Positions 1 to 10,200 of a stretch of DNA of 64,000 nt are shown in pieces (within the stretch, counting starts at the first letter, position 1; each line of letters starts with the position of its first letter). The notes under the pieces were generated by a model. It was not told the DNA's origin, searched no databases, and was given only the letters and a program-made list of their open reading frames with translations. The position numbers were made by a program, and so were the translations under genes. Origin of the DNA: an uncultured Clostridia bacterium (GTDB lineage: Bacteria; Bacillota; Clostridia; Oscillospirales; Ruminococcaceae); assembly GCA_947389015.1 (NCBI GenBank), contig CANDVA010000005.1, forward strand, positions 97,310 through 161,309, in the 5' to 3' direction.

Positions 1-1
1 A

Positions 2-535
2 AAGGGAAATATCCCGAAAGCTAAGGGCGGCTATATAATCGCGTCCAATCACGTTTCCAATAACGACCCGCCTATGGTCGGTATCGTTTTCAAGGGAAAG
101 TATACATTTATGGCAAAGGATGAGCTTTTTCATCTTAATCCGATATTTACTTGGCTGATAAAAAAGCTCGGTGCGTTCCCCGTAAAGCGCGGTTCTAAGG
201 ACACCAAAGCTATAGACAGCGCGCTGGAGAGCTTAAACCACGGAAGGATATTTGTGATCTTTCCCGAGGGTACTCGTTCAAAAACGGGTGAACTTGGCAA
301 GCCGAAAAGCGGCGTTTCGCTGATAGCGGCGCGGGCAAAAGTTCCCGTTGTGCCTGTGTTTGTGAAGTACGGACGTAAGAAGATTCGTCAGAACGTTCTG
401 GTGTCGATAGGTGAGCCTATTCCAGCCGAGAATTTTGACGTTGACTATACCGATAAGCACGCTATACGCAAGGTCAGCGAGGAAATAATGGGAAGAATTT
501 CCGAGTTGAAGGAGAGCGCTCCCGATGTATATTGA
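2..535 (+). CDS. plsC: 1-acyl-sn-glycerol-3-phosphate acyltransferase (PlsC family), 5' end outside window
   Basis: The reading frame is open from base 2, so the gene starts before the window; the first ATG inside (74) is internal. It transfers an acyl chain to lysophosphatidic acid at the membrane, an early step of phospholipid synthesis. The visible part has the HX4D catalytic motif (NHVSNND, bases 47-67) upstream of that ATG and the FPEGTRS motif (bases 260-280). An upstream hydrophobic N-terminus is missing from view. It overlaps ispH by 11 bp, so the two are translationally coupled. A plsC-ispH-S1 order is familiar in Clostridia. The family assignment is firm; the exact acyl acceptor is inferred. 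Confidence 0.9.
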   Translation, partial: KGNIPKAKGGYIIASNHVSNNDPPMVGIVFKGKYTFMAKDELFHLNPIFTWLIKKLGAFPVKRGSKDTKAIDSALESLNHGRIFVIFPEGTRSKTGELGKPKSGVSLIAARAKVPVVPVFVKYGRKKIRQNVLVSIGEPIPAENFDVDYTDKHAIRKVSEEIMGRISELKESAPDVY

Positions 536-2486
536 GATTGCGGAAAAAGCGGGCTTCTGCTTCGGAGTGGAACGGGCTATTGCGTTGGCGGAGCGGGCTG
601 CCGAAAGGTACGGAGAAGTTTGTACGCTTGGCGAGCTTATCCACAACGAGCGGGCTGTCGCTGAGTTGGAAAGAAAAGGTGTACGCTCGGTTGTAAACGT
701 TTCCGAAGCCGAGGGAAAACCGCTGATAATACGCTCTCACGGAGTGTCAAGAGTTGTCGAGACCGAAGCGCGTAAGTACGCGTCCGAGGTAATAGACGCT
801 ACCTGTCCTTTTGTTAAGAAAATTCACAATATCGTTGCCGATCTGCCCGAGAACGCAAAAGCGATCGTATTGGGCGACAGTAATCACCCGGAGGTCGTCG
901 GGATAATGGGCAGCGCGCGCTGCACGGCGTTTGCGTGCAGAGATTTCGAAGAGATAGAAAACCTATTTGAGTGCGGCGATATCGCCGAAAACGATACGGC
1001 AATATTAGTCGCTCAGACTACCTTCGACCGCAGCAGATTTTTGGAGTACTCCCGAACAGTCGGGAAAAGGTACGGCTGCGTTAAGATATACGATACAATA
1101 TGCGATGCTACCGTAAAGCGCCAGGATTGCGCGCGGGAGCTTGCAAAACGGGCTGCGCTGATGATCGTTGTCGGAGGAAGAAGCAGCTCGAACACAAGGA
1201 AGCTGGCGGACATCTGCGGCGAATACTGTGAAACGGTGTTCGTGACCTCTGCCGATGAGATTCCTTTGCGGGTCTTGAAAGACCTGCGATCCGATAGTCT
1301 TATCGGAATAACGGCAGGAGCTTCGACTCCCGCTTATACCATTAAGGAGGTTCATGAAATAATGAACGAAGAAATCAACAAAATCAACAATGAAAATGAG
1401 GAGGACTTTGCTTCGCTGCTTGAGCAGGATCAGTCTTTTAACAGATTATATACCGGCAAAAGAGTCAAGGCTACGGTAGTCAGCGTATCCAAGAAGGAAG
1501 CTGTCGTTGAGGTCGGCGCAAAGCAGACAGGCTACATAGTCCGCGAGGAGCTGACTAACGATCCCAACGCAGAGGTCGAGGATATCGTTAAGCCCGGCGA
1601 CGTTATCGACGCGGTCGTGGTAAAGGTCGACGATTCCGTCGGCACCGCGGCTCTTTCCAAGAAGCGCGTTGACGCTCAGCTCGGTCTTGAGAAGCTCCAG
1701 GCGGTAAAGGAGTCCGCGGAGACTATCGAGGGCACGGTAGCACAGGTAGTAAAGGGCGGCGTTATCGTAATTTACGAGAACACCCGCGTATTTATTCCCG
1801 CGTCTCACACAGGCGTTCCGCGCGGCGGAAAGCTCGACGATCTGCTCAAGAAGTCCGTTAAGTTCAAGATCATCGAGGTCACGAACGAGCGCGGCGGCAG
1901 AGTTGTAGGCTCTATCCGTCAGGCTAATAAGGAAGTCCGCGACGCAGAGAGAGCTAAGTTCTGGGAGAGTATCGAGGTCGGACAGAAGTTTGACGGCGAG
2001 GTTCGCTCCATTGAAAGCTATGGCGTATTTGTAGATATCGGTCCCGTTGACGGCTTGGTTCACACCGCAGATCTGACATGGAACAGAGTTGGTCACCCGA
2101 AAGATATCGTTAAGGTCGGCGACAAGATCAGCGTTGTCGTAAAGAGCTTCGATCCCGAGAAGAAGAGAGTTTCTCTCTCCGCAAAGGATCCCGACGACAA
2201 TCCTTGGACAAAGTTCGTTTCCGAGTATCGGAAAGGCGATGTTATCAAGGCGACGGTCGTTTCTATCACCGAGTTCGGCGCGTTTGCGCAGATCATTCCG
2301 GGAGTTGACGGTCTTATTCACATCTCGCAGATATCCACCGAGAGAGTTACAAGCATTGCTTCCGTTCTCACGGTAGGTCAGGAGGTCGAGGTCAAGATCA
2401 TCGACATCGACGAGGAAAAGAACAGAGTAAGCCTTTCTATCAAGGCGCTCATGGAGACAGCAGCACCCGCCGAGGACGAAGAGTAA
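525..2486 (+). CDS. ispH: 4-hydroxy-3-methylbut-2-enyl diphosphate reductase fused to four S1 RNA-binding domains (IspH-S1)
   Basis: Residues 1-279 are IspH, the last enzyme of the MEP isoprenoid pathway, which makes IPP and DMAPP. The three [4Fe-4S] cysteines are C12 (GFCFGVERA), C94 (DATCPFVKK) and C193 (DTICDATVK), and the HPEV and TTFDR motifs are present. From about residue 280 an acidic linker leads into four S1 domains (about 305-375, 395-465, 480-550, 565-640), as in ribosomal protein S1. This LytB-S1 fusion is known in Clostridia. The protein is therefore probably bifunctional: isoprenoid synthesis plus mRNA or ribosome binding. At 653 residues it has the expected fusion length. It overlaps the upstream acyltransferase gene and is followed by a strong terminator. 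Confidence 0.95.
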   Translation: MYIEIAEKAGFCFGVERAIALAERAAERYGEVCTLGELIHNERAVAELERKGVRSVVNVSEAEGKPLIIRSHGVSRVVETEARKYASEVIDATCPFVKKIHNIVADLPENAKAIVLGDSNHPEVVGIMGSARCTAFACRDFEEIENLFECGDIAENDTAILVAQTTFDRSRFLEYSRTVGKRYGCVKIYDTICDATVKRQDCARELAKRAALMIVVGGRSSSNTRKLADICGEYCETVFVTSADEIPLRVLKDLRSDSLIGITAGASTPAYTIKEVHEIMNEEINKINNENEEDFASLLEQDQSFNRLYTGKRVKATVVSVSKKEAVVEVGAKQTGYIVREELTNDPNAEVEDIVKPGDVIDAVVVKVDDSVGTAALSKKRVDAQLGLEKLQAVKESAETIEGTVAQVVKGGVIVIYENTRVFIPASHTGVPRGGKLDDLLKKSVKFKIIEVTNERGGRVVGSIRQANKEVRDAERAKFWESIEVGQKFDGEVRSIESYGVFVDIGPVDGLVHTADLTWNRVGHPKDIVKVGDKISVVVKSFDPEKKRVSLSAKDPDDNPWTKFVSEYRKGDVIKATVVSITEFGAFAQIIPGVDGLIHISQISTERVTSIASVLTVGQEVEVKIIDIDEEKNRVSLSIKALMETAAPAEDEE

Positions 2487-2496
2487 TTCAAAAGCC

Positions 2497-2525
2497 AAGA
2501 GGACGTTCGCGCGTCCTCTTTTTTA
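2497..2525 (+). terminator. Rho-independent terminator after ispH
   Basis: Perfect 9-bp stem AAGAGGACG/CGTCCTCTT with a 6-nt loop (TTCGCG), followed by a T run. It closes the plsC-ispH unit just before the convergent minus-strand anti-sigma gene. Confidence 0.85.
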
Positions 2526-2570
2526 TGCGGAAAAATGCCGAGGGCTGATTTAAACCTCGGCATTGTTTGT

Positions 2571-4730
2571 TTATGATCTTGAATATGTATTGCTTTCAAA
2601 ATCTATTGTAATAGTGCCCTTGTCGTCAACAATAGCATTTTTTTCAAAATCTACCTTGAAATCGCCGCCAACATACTGCGCAGAGCCGGTCGCCGGCGCG
2701 GGAGCGTAATCCTTATCATATTTCAGCTTGGTTATCGTGTCATTTTCGATCTTGTAAAGCATAGCATAATGATCTACCCCTGCCCACGGCTCAAAGGCGG
2801 AATACATAACAAATCCCATGCTATCCTTCATTTCAAACGGATGAAGATAATCGGATATTTTTAACCCAACGAGTGAAAAAGAATCGTCTGCGTCAACACG
2901 CGCAACTATCTCCCCGTTCTTTTCGACCGCGATAAACAGCTTGTCATAATCCACCAATACCTCATCGGCGGGTCTCACGCCGTGCCCCAACAGATAAAAT
3001 CTGTATTCCGCGGCTTCCTTGACGTCCAATATAACCCGTTGCTGAATGTCGAATGTGTTTTCGTTATACGGCTTATAGTCGCCGATATTGATCTCATCCG
3101 ACCCAATAACGGTTTCCGTATAAGTGACCTTGTCGAAGTCGAAAACATACTTTTTGCCGTCGAGTATAAGCGCGTTTTCCTCCGGCAGCAGAGTGACCTT
3201 TCCGTTCGCCTCGGAAACAGTGCCGTCAAACGGGTCGCGTTCGTCATATCCCAAAGGTGAGGTGGTAAACTCGATCATAACGTCGTTCTTTATCGTGCCA
3301 TAAGTCGGGGTGCCGGGCAACTGTACGGATTTTTTATCCAGCCCGAAAACTATCCCGTCTTTCATTTCATAGGCGTCGGGGAGCAGATCGGTGAACCCTT
3401 TCTCGGTAAGTATAAGAGTTCTTACGCCCGTGCCGTTTTCACCGGTCACATGTATGACCTTGCCGTCTCTTGAAATGACCGAGCACACTCCATCCGCCAT
3501 AAAGCGCGTATTTTCATCATCTTTTTGGATAACAAAGGAAGTCCTGAGGTTTTCCCCGATTATCGAGAGCGTGTACTCGCCGACCTGCTTTTCCGCGATG
3601 GTCGCCTTAGGCAGCGCGTTGGTTATATCGTTGGGATTGTCTCCCGCGTCGGGGATCTCGGACATATCGACCATTGGGTATTCGGAGAGATCAAACCCGA
3701 TATCTTCTTGAGATCTTATGCTTACGGTAAAGTGTGGAGCGTTATCGTAAGGATTTTTCCCGAAATTCTCACACGCGAAGGTATAAACCAGATCGCCGTC
3801 CGTAAGCGTATTTTTTCTTTCGTCAACCTTGTAAGAGGGCGTAAGCTCCGTATTCATATCAAACTCCGCACCGCCTATGTCGGTAAAACTGCCCATAAGC
3901 GGCATAAGCTCGTCGTCGACGATAGAGAAAAATGTCGCTTCATACCCGATAGAAGCATCGGGACCCAGTTCGCCCGGGTATTTGAAAATGATAAGCGGCG
4001 CGCTGCTCAGCTCGTAATACTCGAGGTAAACATTCTCTTTCTTGTCGGCAATATACCCGAGGTTGCCCGTATTGAACGAATATCCCGCCTGTCCCATGGA
4101 AACGCTGCGTGTATGCGGAGCGTCGTCGGACAGTACCTTTCCGTCCTTTGCGAGAGCAAGCTTTACATGGTATGAATACAGGAGCTCGGGATCGCTGCTC
4201 TTGTCTATGTGGATATATTCTCCGAGCATATACAGCTCATACTCGCCGCATTTCAGCGTCTCAAGCGTCGCTTTTTGCAGCTTTTTATCCTGCTGCGTCA
4301 TCTGAGTTTCAAACCCGCTGCCGTTGAGGTCGGGAACCTTTTCAAGGTCTATCGGCGGATAATCCTCAAGGCGAATCACCTCATTATCGGTTATCACGGG
4401 AACGCTGCTGTCCTCGGAGGAAGTACTGCTGCTTGTTTCGACAGACGAAACGCCGCTATCCGATGTAAAGGGAGCGTCGGATGACAGCTCGCTGTCGGGA
4501 TTGTTGGGACCGACAAACCCCGCGTTTTTGCTTATAATGTCAGCGCCGATCACGACCGCAGCGATTATCGCCACACACGCGGCTATCGGCAGGAAAATGC
4601 CGAGAAATCCCCTGATCGGTCGGTGCTCGCTCACGACCTCTACGCCGTGCTGTTCGTCGGGAATACGCGCCTCCTCGTAAAACTTGTCGTCTATCTCGCC
4701 GAGGAGCTCGAATAATTCGGTGCTTTTCAT
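2571..4730 (-). CDS. Putative anti-sigma factor, single-pass membrane protein with three repeated extracytoplasmic modules
   Basis: This 719-residue protein has a short charged cytoplasmic N-terminus (about 1-45), one membrane helix (about 46-68, rich in I/A/V), a Ser/Thr-rich linker and a large exported part. The exported part contains three related modules. Each opens with a DYPPID/EYPMVD/DYKPYN-like stretch followed by a GEYELYMLGE, GEYTLSIIGE or AEYRFYLLGH strand pair (modules about 115-335, 345-540, 545-719). The start overlaps the stop of the upstream ECF sigma gene by 4 bp (ATGA), the usual layout of a sigma/anti-sigma pair. I infer that it holds the sigma factor at the membrane and releases it on an envelope signal. 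The exported modules match no family I can name. Confidence 0.6.
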   Translation of the reverse strand: MKSTELFELLGEIDDKFYEEARIPDEQHGVEVVSEHRPIRGFLGIFLPIAACVAIIAAVVIGADIISKNAGFVGPNNPDSELSSDAPFTSDSGVSSVETSSSTSSEDSSVPVITDNEVIRLEDYPPIDLEKVPDLNGSGFETQMTQQDKKLQKATLETLKCGEYELYMLGEYIHIDKSSDPELLYSYHVKLALAKDGKVLSDDAPHTRSVSMGQAGYSFNTGNLGYIADKKENVYLEYYELSSAPLIIFKYPGELGPDASIGYEATFFSIVDDELMPLMGSFTDIGGAEFDMNTELTPSYKVDERKNTLTDGDLVYTFACENFGKNPYDNAPHFTVSIRSQEDIGFDLSEYPMVDMSEIPDAGDNPNDITNALPKATIAEKQVGEYTLSIIGENLRTSFVIQKDDENTRFMADGVCSVISRDGKVIHVTGENGTGVRTLILTEKGFTDLLPDAYEMKDGIVFGLDKKSVQLPGTPTYGTIKNDVMIEFTTSPLGYDERDPFDGTVSEANGKVTLLPEENALILDGKKYVFDFDKVTYTETVIGSDEINIGDYKPYNENTFDIQQRVILDVKEAAEYRFYLLGHGVRPADEVLVDYDKLFIAVEKNGEIVARVDADDSFSLVGLKISDYLHPFEMKDSMGFVMYSAFEPWAGVDHYAMLYKIENDTITKLKYDKDYAPAPATGSAQYVGGDFKVDFEKNAIVDDKGTITIDFESNTYSRS

Positions 4731-5368
4731 AGCTCATATCCCTCCTTTTTCATAAATTCGCGCAGCTTTGCGCGTGTGCGGTTAAGACTTACCGAAACGT
4801 TGTTCTCGCTCATGCCGAACCGCAGCGCGATAGAGCGCGTGCTTTCGCAATAGCAGTACCGCGACACGAACATCACGCGGCTCTTTGCGGGCAGCCTGCC
4901 GAGAAAGCGGTTGATAGCGGCGATCATTTCGTGCCGCTCGGCGGACGCCTCTACGCTGCTGCCGTCGGATACGCACTCCTCCAGCTCCTCGAAGATCAGC
5001 GCGGTCTCATCCCCGCCGCGTTTCCGCGTATGCTCGCGCCTGTATCTGTCTATCGCGATATTACGCGTGATCTTCGCCAGAAACGCGGAGAGTATGCGCG
5101 GTTTTTCGGGAGGAATGGTCTCCCATACCCGCATATATGTATCGTTGACACACTCCTCCGTATCCTGCGCGTTTTCAAGGATATTCCTCGCGATTGCCGA
5201 GCAGTAGCCGCCGTACTTGTTTCTGACAGCGGCAAGCCCGTTCTCGTTCCTGTCAAACAACATGCCGATTATTTCACTGTCGTCCAAACCTGCCGCACTC
5301 CTTTCCGAAACGTTTTCAAACACCGTGACCACACCACCCGACGGCGAAAATGCAATGTCATTGTTCAT
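4727..5368 (-). CDS. RNA polymerase ECF-type sigma-70 factor
   Basis: A 213-residue sigma factor with region 2 (about residues 40-110, including the DTEECVNDTYMRVWE motif and IAIDRYRR) and a C-terminal region 4 helix-turn-helix (about 150-205, RSIALRFGMSENNVSVSLNRTRAKLREFM). The start at 5368 (MNNDIAF) is chosen because GAGGTGA lies just upstream; a start further upstream at 5455 would lack a ribosome site. It is followed with a 4-bp overlap by the membrane-bound putative anti-sigma gene. It probably directs RNA polymerase to an envelope-stress regulon and to its own promoter in the AT-rich region 5370-5610. Confidence 0.85.
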   Translation of the reverse strand: MNNDIAFSPSGGVVTVFENVSERSAAGLDDSEIIGMLFDRNENGLAAVRNKYGGYCSAIARNILENAQDTEECVNDTYMRVWETIPPEKPRILSAFLAKITRNIAIDRYRREHTRKRGGDETALIFEELEECVSDGSSVEASAERHEMIAAINRFLGRLPAKSRVMFVSRYCYCESTRSIALRFGMSENNVSVSLNRTRAKLREFMKKEGYEL

Positions 5369-5708
5369 TTTTGTCACCTCACTGTTAAAAAAATAATGAA
5401 AAGAATAAAGGCAATTTATTTTCCCCTTCAACCGTAGTGACGTTAAATAAATCAAAATCTTACAAAAATTTTATCATATTTTTTTAAAAAAGTCAAATTT
5501 CATGTAACTGTTTTCAGTAAACCGTTCGGATTTAACAATATTTTCTTTGACAATACGGCGTTTTATGTGAATTTACATTAAAAAACATACCTTATATATC
5601 ATTATCTGTATATTCACTTGACTTTTCAGCGTTTTTATAGTAAAATTATAATAAGCATTGCAGTCTTTTTCATAAAGGCAAATCCATATGCATTAAAAGG
5701 AGAACGCT
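5369..5708. promoter_or_regulatory. AT-rich divergent promoter region with a sigma-A type promoter at 5618-5646 (+)
   Basis: This 340-bp gene-free stretch separates the minus-strand sigma gene from the arabinofuranosidase gene. On the plus strand TTGACT (5618-5623), a 17-bp spacer and TAAAAT (5641-5646) form a good housekeeping promoter for the arabinofuranosidase, with the Shine-Dalgarno AAAGGAG at 5696-5702. The minus-strand sigma promoter should lie in the same stretch, but I could not fix it. No gene or repeat is seen. Confidence 0.7.
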
Positions 5709-7187
5709 ATGAAAACCTTAAAGCTCACCGTAAACCCGCTTGATAAGCGTAGTAAAATTCGTAAAGAAATTTATTCCAACTTCTCCGAGCACCTCGGACG
5801 CTGTATCTATGACGGCATATTCGTCGGCAAGGACAGCGATATCCCGAACATCGAGGGCTACCGTAAGGACGTTATTGAGGCGTTCAGGCAGATAAAGCTC
5901 CCCGTGCTGCGCTGGCCGGGCGGTTGCTTCGCGGACGAGTATCATTGGATGGACGGTATCGGAGAGCCGTCCGAACGCAAAAAGATGATCAACACCAACT
6001 GGGGCGGCGTAGTCGAGGACAACAGCTTCGGTACGCACGAGTTTATGCGCTTCTGCGAACTGGTCGGCTGCGAGCCGTATATAAGCGGCAACGTCGGCAG
6101 CGGTACGGTCGAGGAGCTGGCAAAGTGGGTCGAATACATAACCTTCGACGGGATTTCGCCTATGGCGGAGCTTCGCAGGAAAAACGGCAGAGAAAAGCCG
6201 TGGAAGCTGAAATATCTCGGTATCGGCAACGAGAGCTGGGGCTGCGGCGGCAGTATGACCCCCGAATTCTACTGCGACAACTACCGCCGCTATTCGACGT
6301 TCTGCCGCGAATATTCGGGTAACAAGCTCTTTAAGATCGCGTGCGGTCCGAGCGCCGACGATTTTAACTGGACGGACGTCTGCATGAAAAATATAGGTGC
6401 GTGGGGAATGCAGGGGCTTTCGCTGCACTATTATACCATGCCGACGGGTAATTGGGAGCACAAAGGCAGCGCGACAGAGTTCTCCGACGAGGAGTACTAC
6501 GATACCATAAACATAACACGTCATATCGAAACGCTCATCACGCGGCACAGCGGCATTATGGATCGCTATGATCCGCAGCGCAAGGTGGGGCTTATCATCG
6601 ACGAGTGGGGCACATGGTATGACGTCGAGCCGGGCACAAACCCGGGATTCCTCTATCAGCAGAACACCATGCGTGACGCGATAGTAGCCGCCATAAATCT
6701 TAATATCTTCAACGAGCACTCCGACCGCGTCTTCATGGCGAATATCGCGCAGGCGGTGAATGTTTTGCAGGCTATTCTGCTTACAGAGGGCAATGCGACG
6801 GTCAAAACGCCGACCTACCACGTTTTCGACCTGTACAAGGAGCATCAGGACGCTGAACTGATATACAGCCATATCGAGAACGATACCGCTTACGGCAATA
6901 TCCCGTGCGTTTCACATTCTGCAAGTATCTCGGAGGATGGCACGATAACGATTACGCTGTCCAACTGTTCGCTGGATAAGGAGTTCACAGCGGATATCGG
7001 TGCGGCATTCGGCGAGATATCTGCCGCGAGCGGACGTATCCTTACGGGAGAAGTACATGCGCTCAACACCTTTGATAACCCCGAAAACGTGACGATAAAG
7101 CCCCTTGACGTGAAAACGGAGAACGGACGCGCGGCGGTGATTCTTCCTCCGTGCAGCGTAACGGCTGTTTCACTTGCGTTAAAATAA
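5709..7187 (+). CDS. abfA: Alpha-L-arabinofuranosidase, glycoside hydrolase family 51
   Basis: A cytoplasmic enzyme that removes terminal alpha-L-arabinofuranosyl units from arabinan or arabinoxylan oligosaccharides. The 492-residue length is typical for bacterial GH51. Family landmarks are the N-terminal [30 protein letters not shown], the acid/base glutamate E175 in [11 protein letters not shown], and the nucleophile E299 in IIDEWGTWY. The C-terminal part (about 390-492) is the beta-sandwich. There is no signal peptide, so it acts on imported oligosaccharides. It stands alone under its own promoter, with a diguanylate cyclase gene 33 bp downstream and no sugar transporter nearby. Confidence 0.93.
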   Translation: MKTLKLTVNPLDKRSKIRKEIYSNFSEHLGRCIYDGIFVGKDSDIPNIEGYRKDVIEAFRQIKLPVLRWPGGCFADEYHWMDGIGEPSERKKMINTNWGGVVEDNSFGTHEFMRFCELVGCEPYISGNVGSGTVEELAKWVEYITFDGISPMAELRRKNGREKPWKLKYLGIGNESWGCGGSMTPEFYCDNYRRYSTFCREYSGNKLFKIACGPSADDFNWTDVCMKNIGAWGMQGLSLHYYTMPTGNWEHKGSATEFSDEEYYDTINITRHIETLITRHSGIMDRYDPQRKVGLIIDEWGTWYDVEPGTNPGFLYQQNTMRDAIVAAINLNIFNEHSDRVFMANIAQAVNVLQAILLTEGNATVKTPTYHVFDLYKEHQDAELIYSHIENDTAYGNIPCVSHSASISEDGTITITLSNCSLDKEFTADIGAAFGEISAASGRILTGEVHALNTFDNPENVTIKPLDVKTENGRAAVILPPCSVTAVSLALK

Positions 7188-7220
7188 ACCAAAATTTACA
7201 GACAAGGCGGATCTTCATAC

Positions 7221-10200
7221 ATGGAAAACGATTACTCAATGATAGAAAAGCTCGCCGACGAGGCGTTTGACGGATACGGGATATACAGACTTGTCGACGG
7301 CAGGCTTGAGATAGTGCGCGTCAACGAGAGCTATAAGCGCGTTATGGGTTATGCTTCGGATGAATTCAACGAGAGCGGCTTCGATGTGTGGAGCAGAATT
7401 CATCCCGACGACGCAAAACGCTCCGCAAAGGCTTGCGCTCAGGCTGCCGAAAGTGGTAAGGCAGTCCGCTCGACCGTGCGCAGATACGGCGGAAACGACG
7501 ATATACTCTACCTCGACGGTACGCATATAGCGCTTGGGAATTCGATGTTCTGTATTGCGTTCAACGATGTTACCGAGCACTATACCAATAAGGCAAAGCT
7601 TGAGGCTATCATGCGTAATTTTGACAGCGGTATCGCGCTCGTCAGATGCAGCGGCACCGTAGCGGAGATCGCCTACGCGAACGATATGTTCTATGACGTG
7701 CTGAACGTCCGTCCCGGAAGCCGACGTCTCGATTCAATGCTCACGCTCATTATCGAGGAGAACATCGGCAGCCGTGATATGCGCATACGCTGCGCGGACG
7801 GCAGCCGCAGGATAGTGCGTATGCGGCTGATAAAAACCGAGGCGGTTGGCGGATACGTCATTGCAGCAAATGACGTAACAAAGCGGCGAGCTTTGGCGAA
7901 AAACCGTATCGCGGAACGCATGGCGAACGCTTCGGCGGGACTTTACGACGAGGTTTTTGAGCTTAATTACCGCAGCATGACCACAAAGCTGATTTCCAGC
8001 CGCAGATTTCCCGAAAAAGCAGCGGACGCAAAGCCTGTTCCTCTTGATTACGTGACTACAACGTGGGCTGAAAAATATATCCACCCGGCTGACAAGGAGC
8101 TTCTGCGCGAGGTTTACAGCGCCCCCTCCTCAAATCCGGACTTCACCGATTTCTATGGCGAGATTCGTATACTTGACGCGTTCGGAGACGGTGAATATCA
8201 CACGTTTGGTATGGTAATGGTGCGCTCGGGAAAAGATACCTGTATGCTGTTCAATCGCGACAAGGCGCGCTTTGACAACTCGCTCACCTCGGCTCAGGTC
8301 GCTGAGACAGACCGTCTTTATAAGCTTGTCGCCGAGCAGACTCACACTACCGTTATTGAATCCGACCATATTACCGGTCGCACCTTCTGCTCGCCGTCCA
8401 TTAGGGAGTATTGGGCGGCGGGTCTCGACAAGAGCGTTTTTGTCAACGCGAACGAGTTCCGCAAAGCCCCCATAGTATACCCCGACGACAAGGTGATGTT
8501 CGCGGAATTTCTCGAACGGCTGTATTCCTCCGCAGGCTATGAATCCGTTATTCTCCGCCTTAAAATGGCCGACGGAAGCTTTAAATGGTGCAGACTGACG
8601 ATAACGCTTACTCGCGCGAGAAACGGAAACGTTATCAAGTCGCTGTGTACGATAAATCTTGTTCACGATGAGGTGGTCGCACGAAAGAAGGCGGAAAAGA
8701 CCGATGAGCTCCTCCGCAGGACCGTGCGGCATATCCCGCTCGGAGTGGGCGTTTTCCGCATGGAGAACGGCGGTCCGGCGCCCATATACCTCAGCGACAA
8801 TATTTATACGATATTCCGCATACCCGATAATGATTTCAACGAGGCGGTAAAGACCGCACGGGCTTTTCTTGAAAAGGCAGACTTCAAGACGGGCGCGGAG
8901 GGAGATTATACGCTTGACCGCGTTCGCGGCGACGGAACGCGCTTTTGGCTCAACGTAAGCTACCGCGTTCTCGAGGAGGACGGAGAGCCGCTTATGTACG
9001 CAGCGGTCTCCGATATCACCGAGCGCATAGAGAGCCAGCGCCGCGCCGCGGTACAGGAACAGATGTATCAGGTGCTGCTTGAGGAAACGGGCACGATAGT
9101 CTTCAACTACGATCCCGAAAATGACGCGCTGTCCTATTTGCGTCACAGCTACAACAGCGGCAACGAATTTGTGACTGTCGAGCATATCGGCGAGACTCCC
9201 GACCGCTTTACGCTTATTCAGCCGGAATTCCGTCCCGGGTTCGCATCGCTGCTCAAAGCGCTCAGTGAAAAGGCGGGTTCGCAGGAGATACCGGTAAAGA
9301 TCGACGTAGACGGATATCCGAGGCGTTATAAGGCGTTCTTCAAGAGCTTGTGCGACGCGGATGGCGGCGTATTTGAGATAATCGGCAAGATCGAGGATGT
9401 TGACGATGAAATGGCGCGTCTTGAAAGCATACAGGCGAAGGCGATGTACGATTCGCTGTGTATCAATATTTATAATAAAGCTACCACAGAGGAGCTCATC
9501 AAGGCTGAACTGGAGCGCAGCACGGGCGGAGCGCTGCTTATGATAGACGTTGACGACTTCAAGAGTATAAACGACAGTCTCGGGCATATGTTTGGCGATG
9601 AGTTCCTGAAAAGGTTCGCCACAACGGTAAAGAGCACGTTTCGTGATACGGATATCGTCGGGCGCTACGGCGGCGATGAGTTCTTCGTGTTTATGCCGCA
9701 CGCTACCGCCGCGCTCGCCGAGAAAAAGGGCGAGCAGATATTACAGCGTGTCAAGGAAATTGAAGTGCCCATGGAGGGCGGCGTAAAAAGCAGCGTGGGC
9801 GTAGCGGCGGTAAATCCCGACAACCGCAGTTATCGTCAGCTCTTAAAGCAAGCCGACAGCGCGCTTTATCAGGCGAAAAATCACGGTAAAAACTGCGTTG
9901 TGCTGTTCGATCAGTATTCTATGCGGGAGGGCACCTACCGTACCGAGGAGGCTGTAAAGCAGGGCAGGTCGAATGTCGTACTGAGCAGCAATCCCGAGGG
10001 CGCGGCTTCCGTGATGATGCGCATTTTCAGCGCGCTCTATACAAGCGTCGACATTGACAAGGGCATAAATCAGATGCTGGAGCTTGTTGGAAAGACCTAC
10101 GACGTAAGCCGTATGTACATCTTCGAGGACACCGAGGACGGTCAATACTGCTGCAATACGTTTGAGTGGTGTAATGAAGGAGTAGAGCCGGAAATTGACA

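Noticed and set aside
1446..2498. Long open frame on the strand opposite the S1 domains
   Set aside because: It is a shadow of codon bias in ispH-S1; the composition is not protein-like and no start signal exists.
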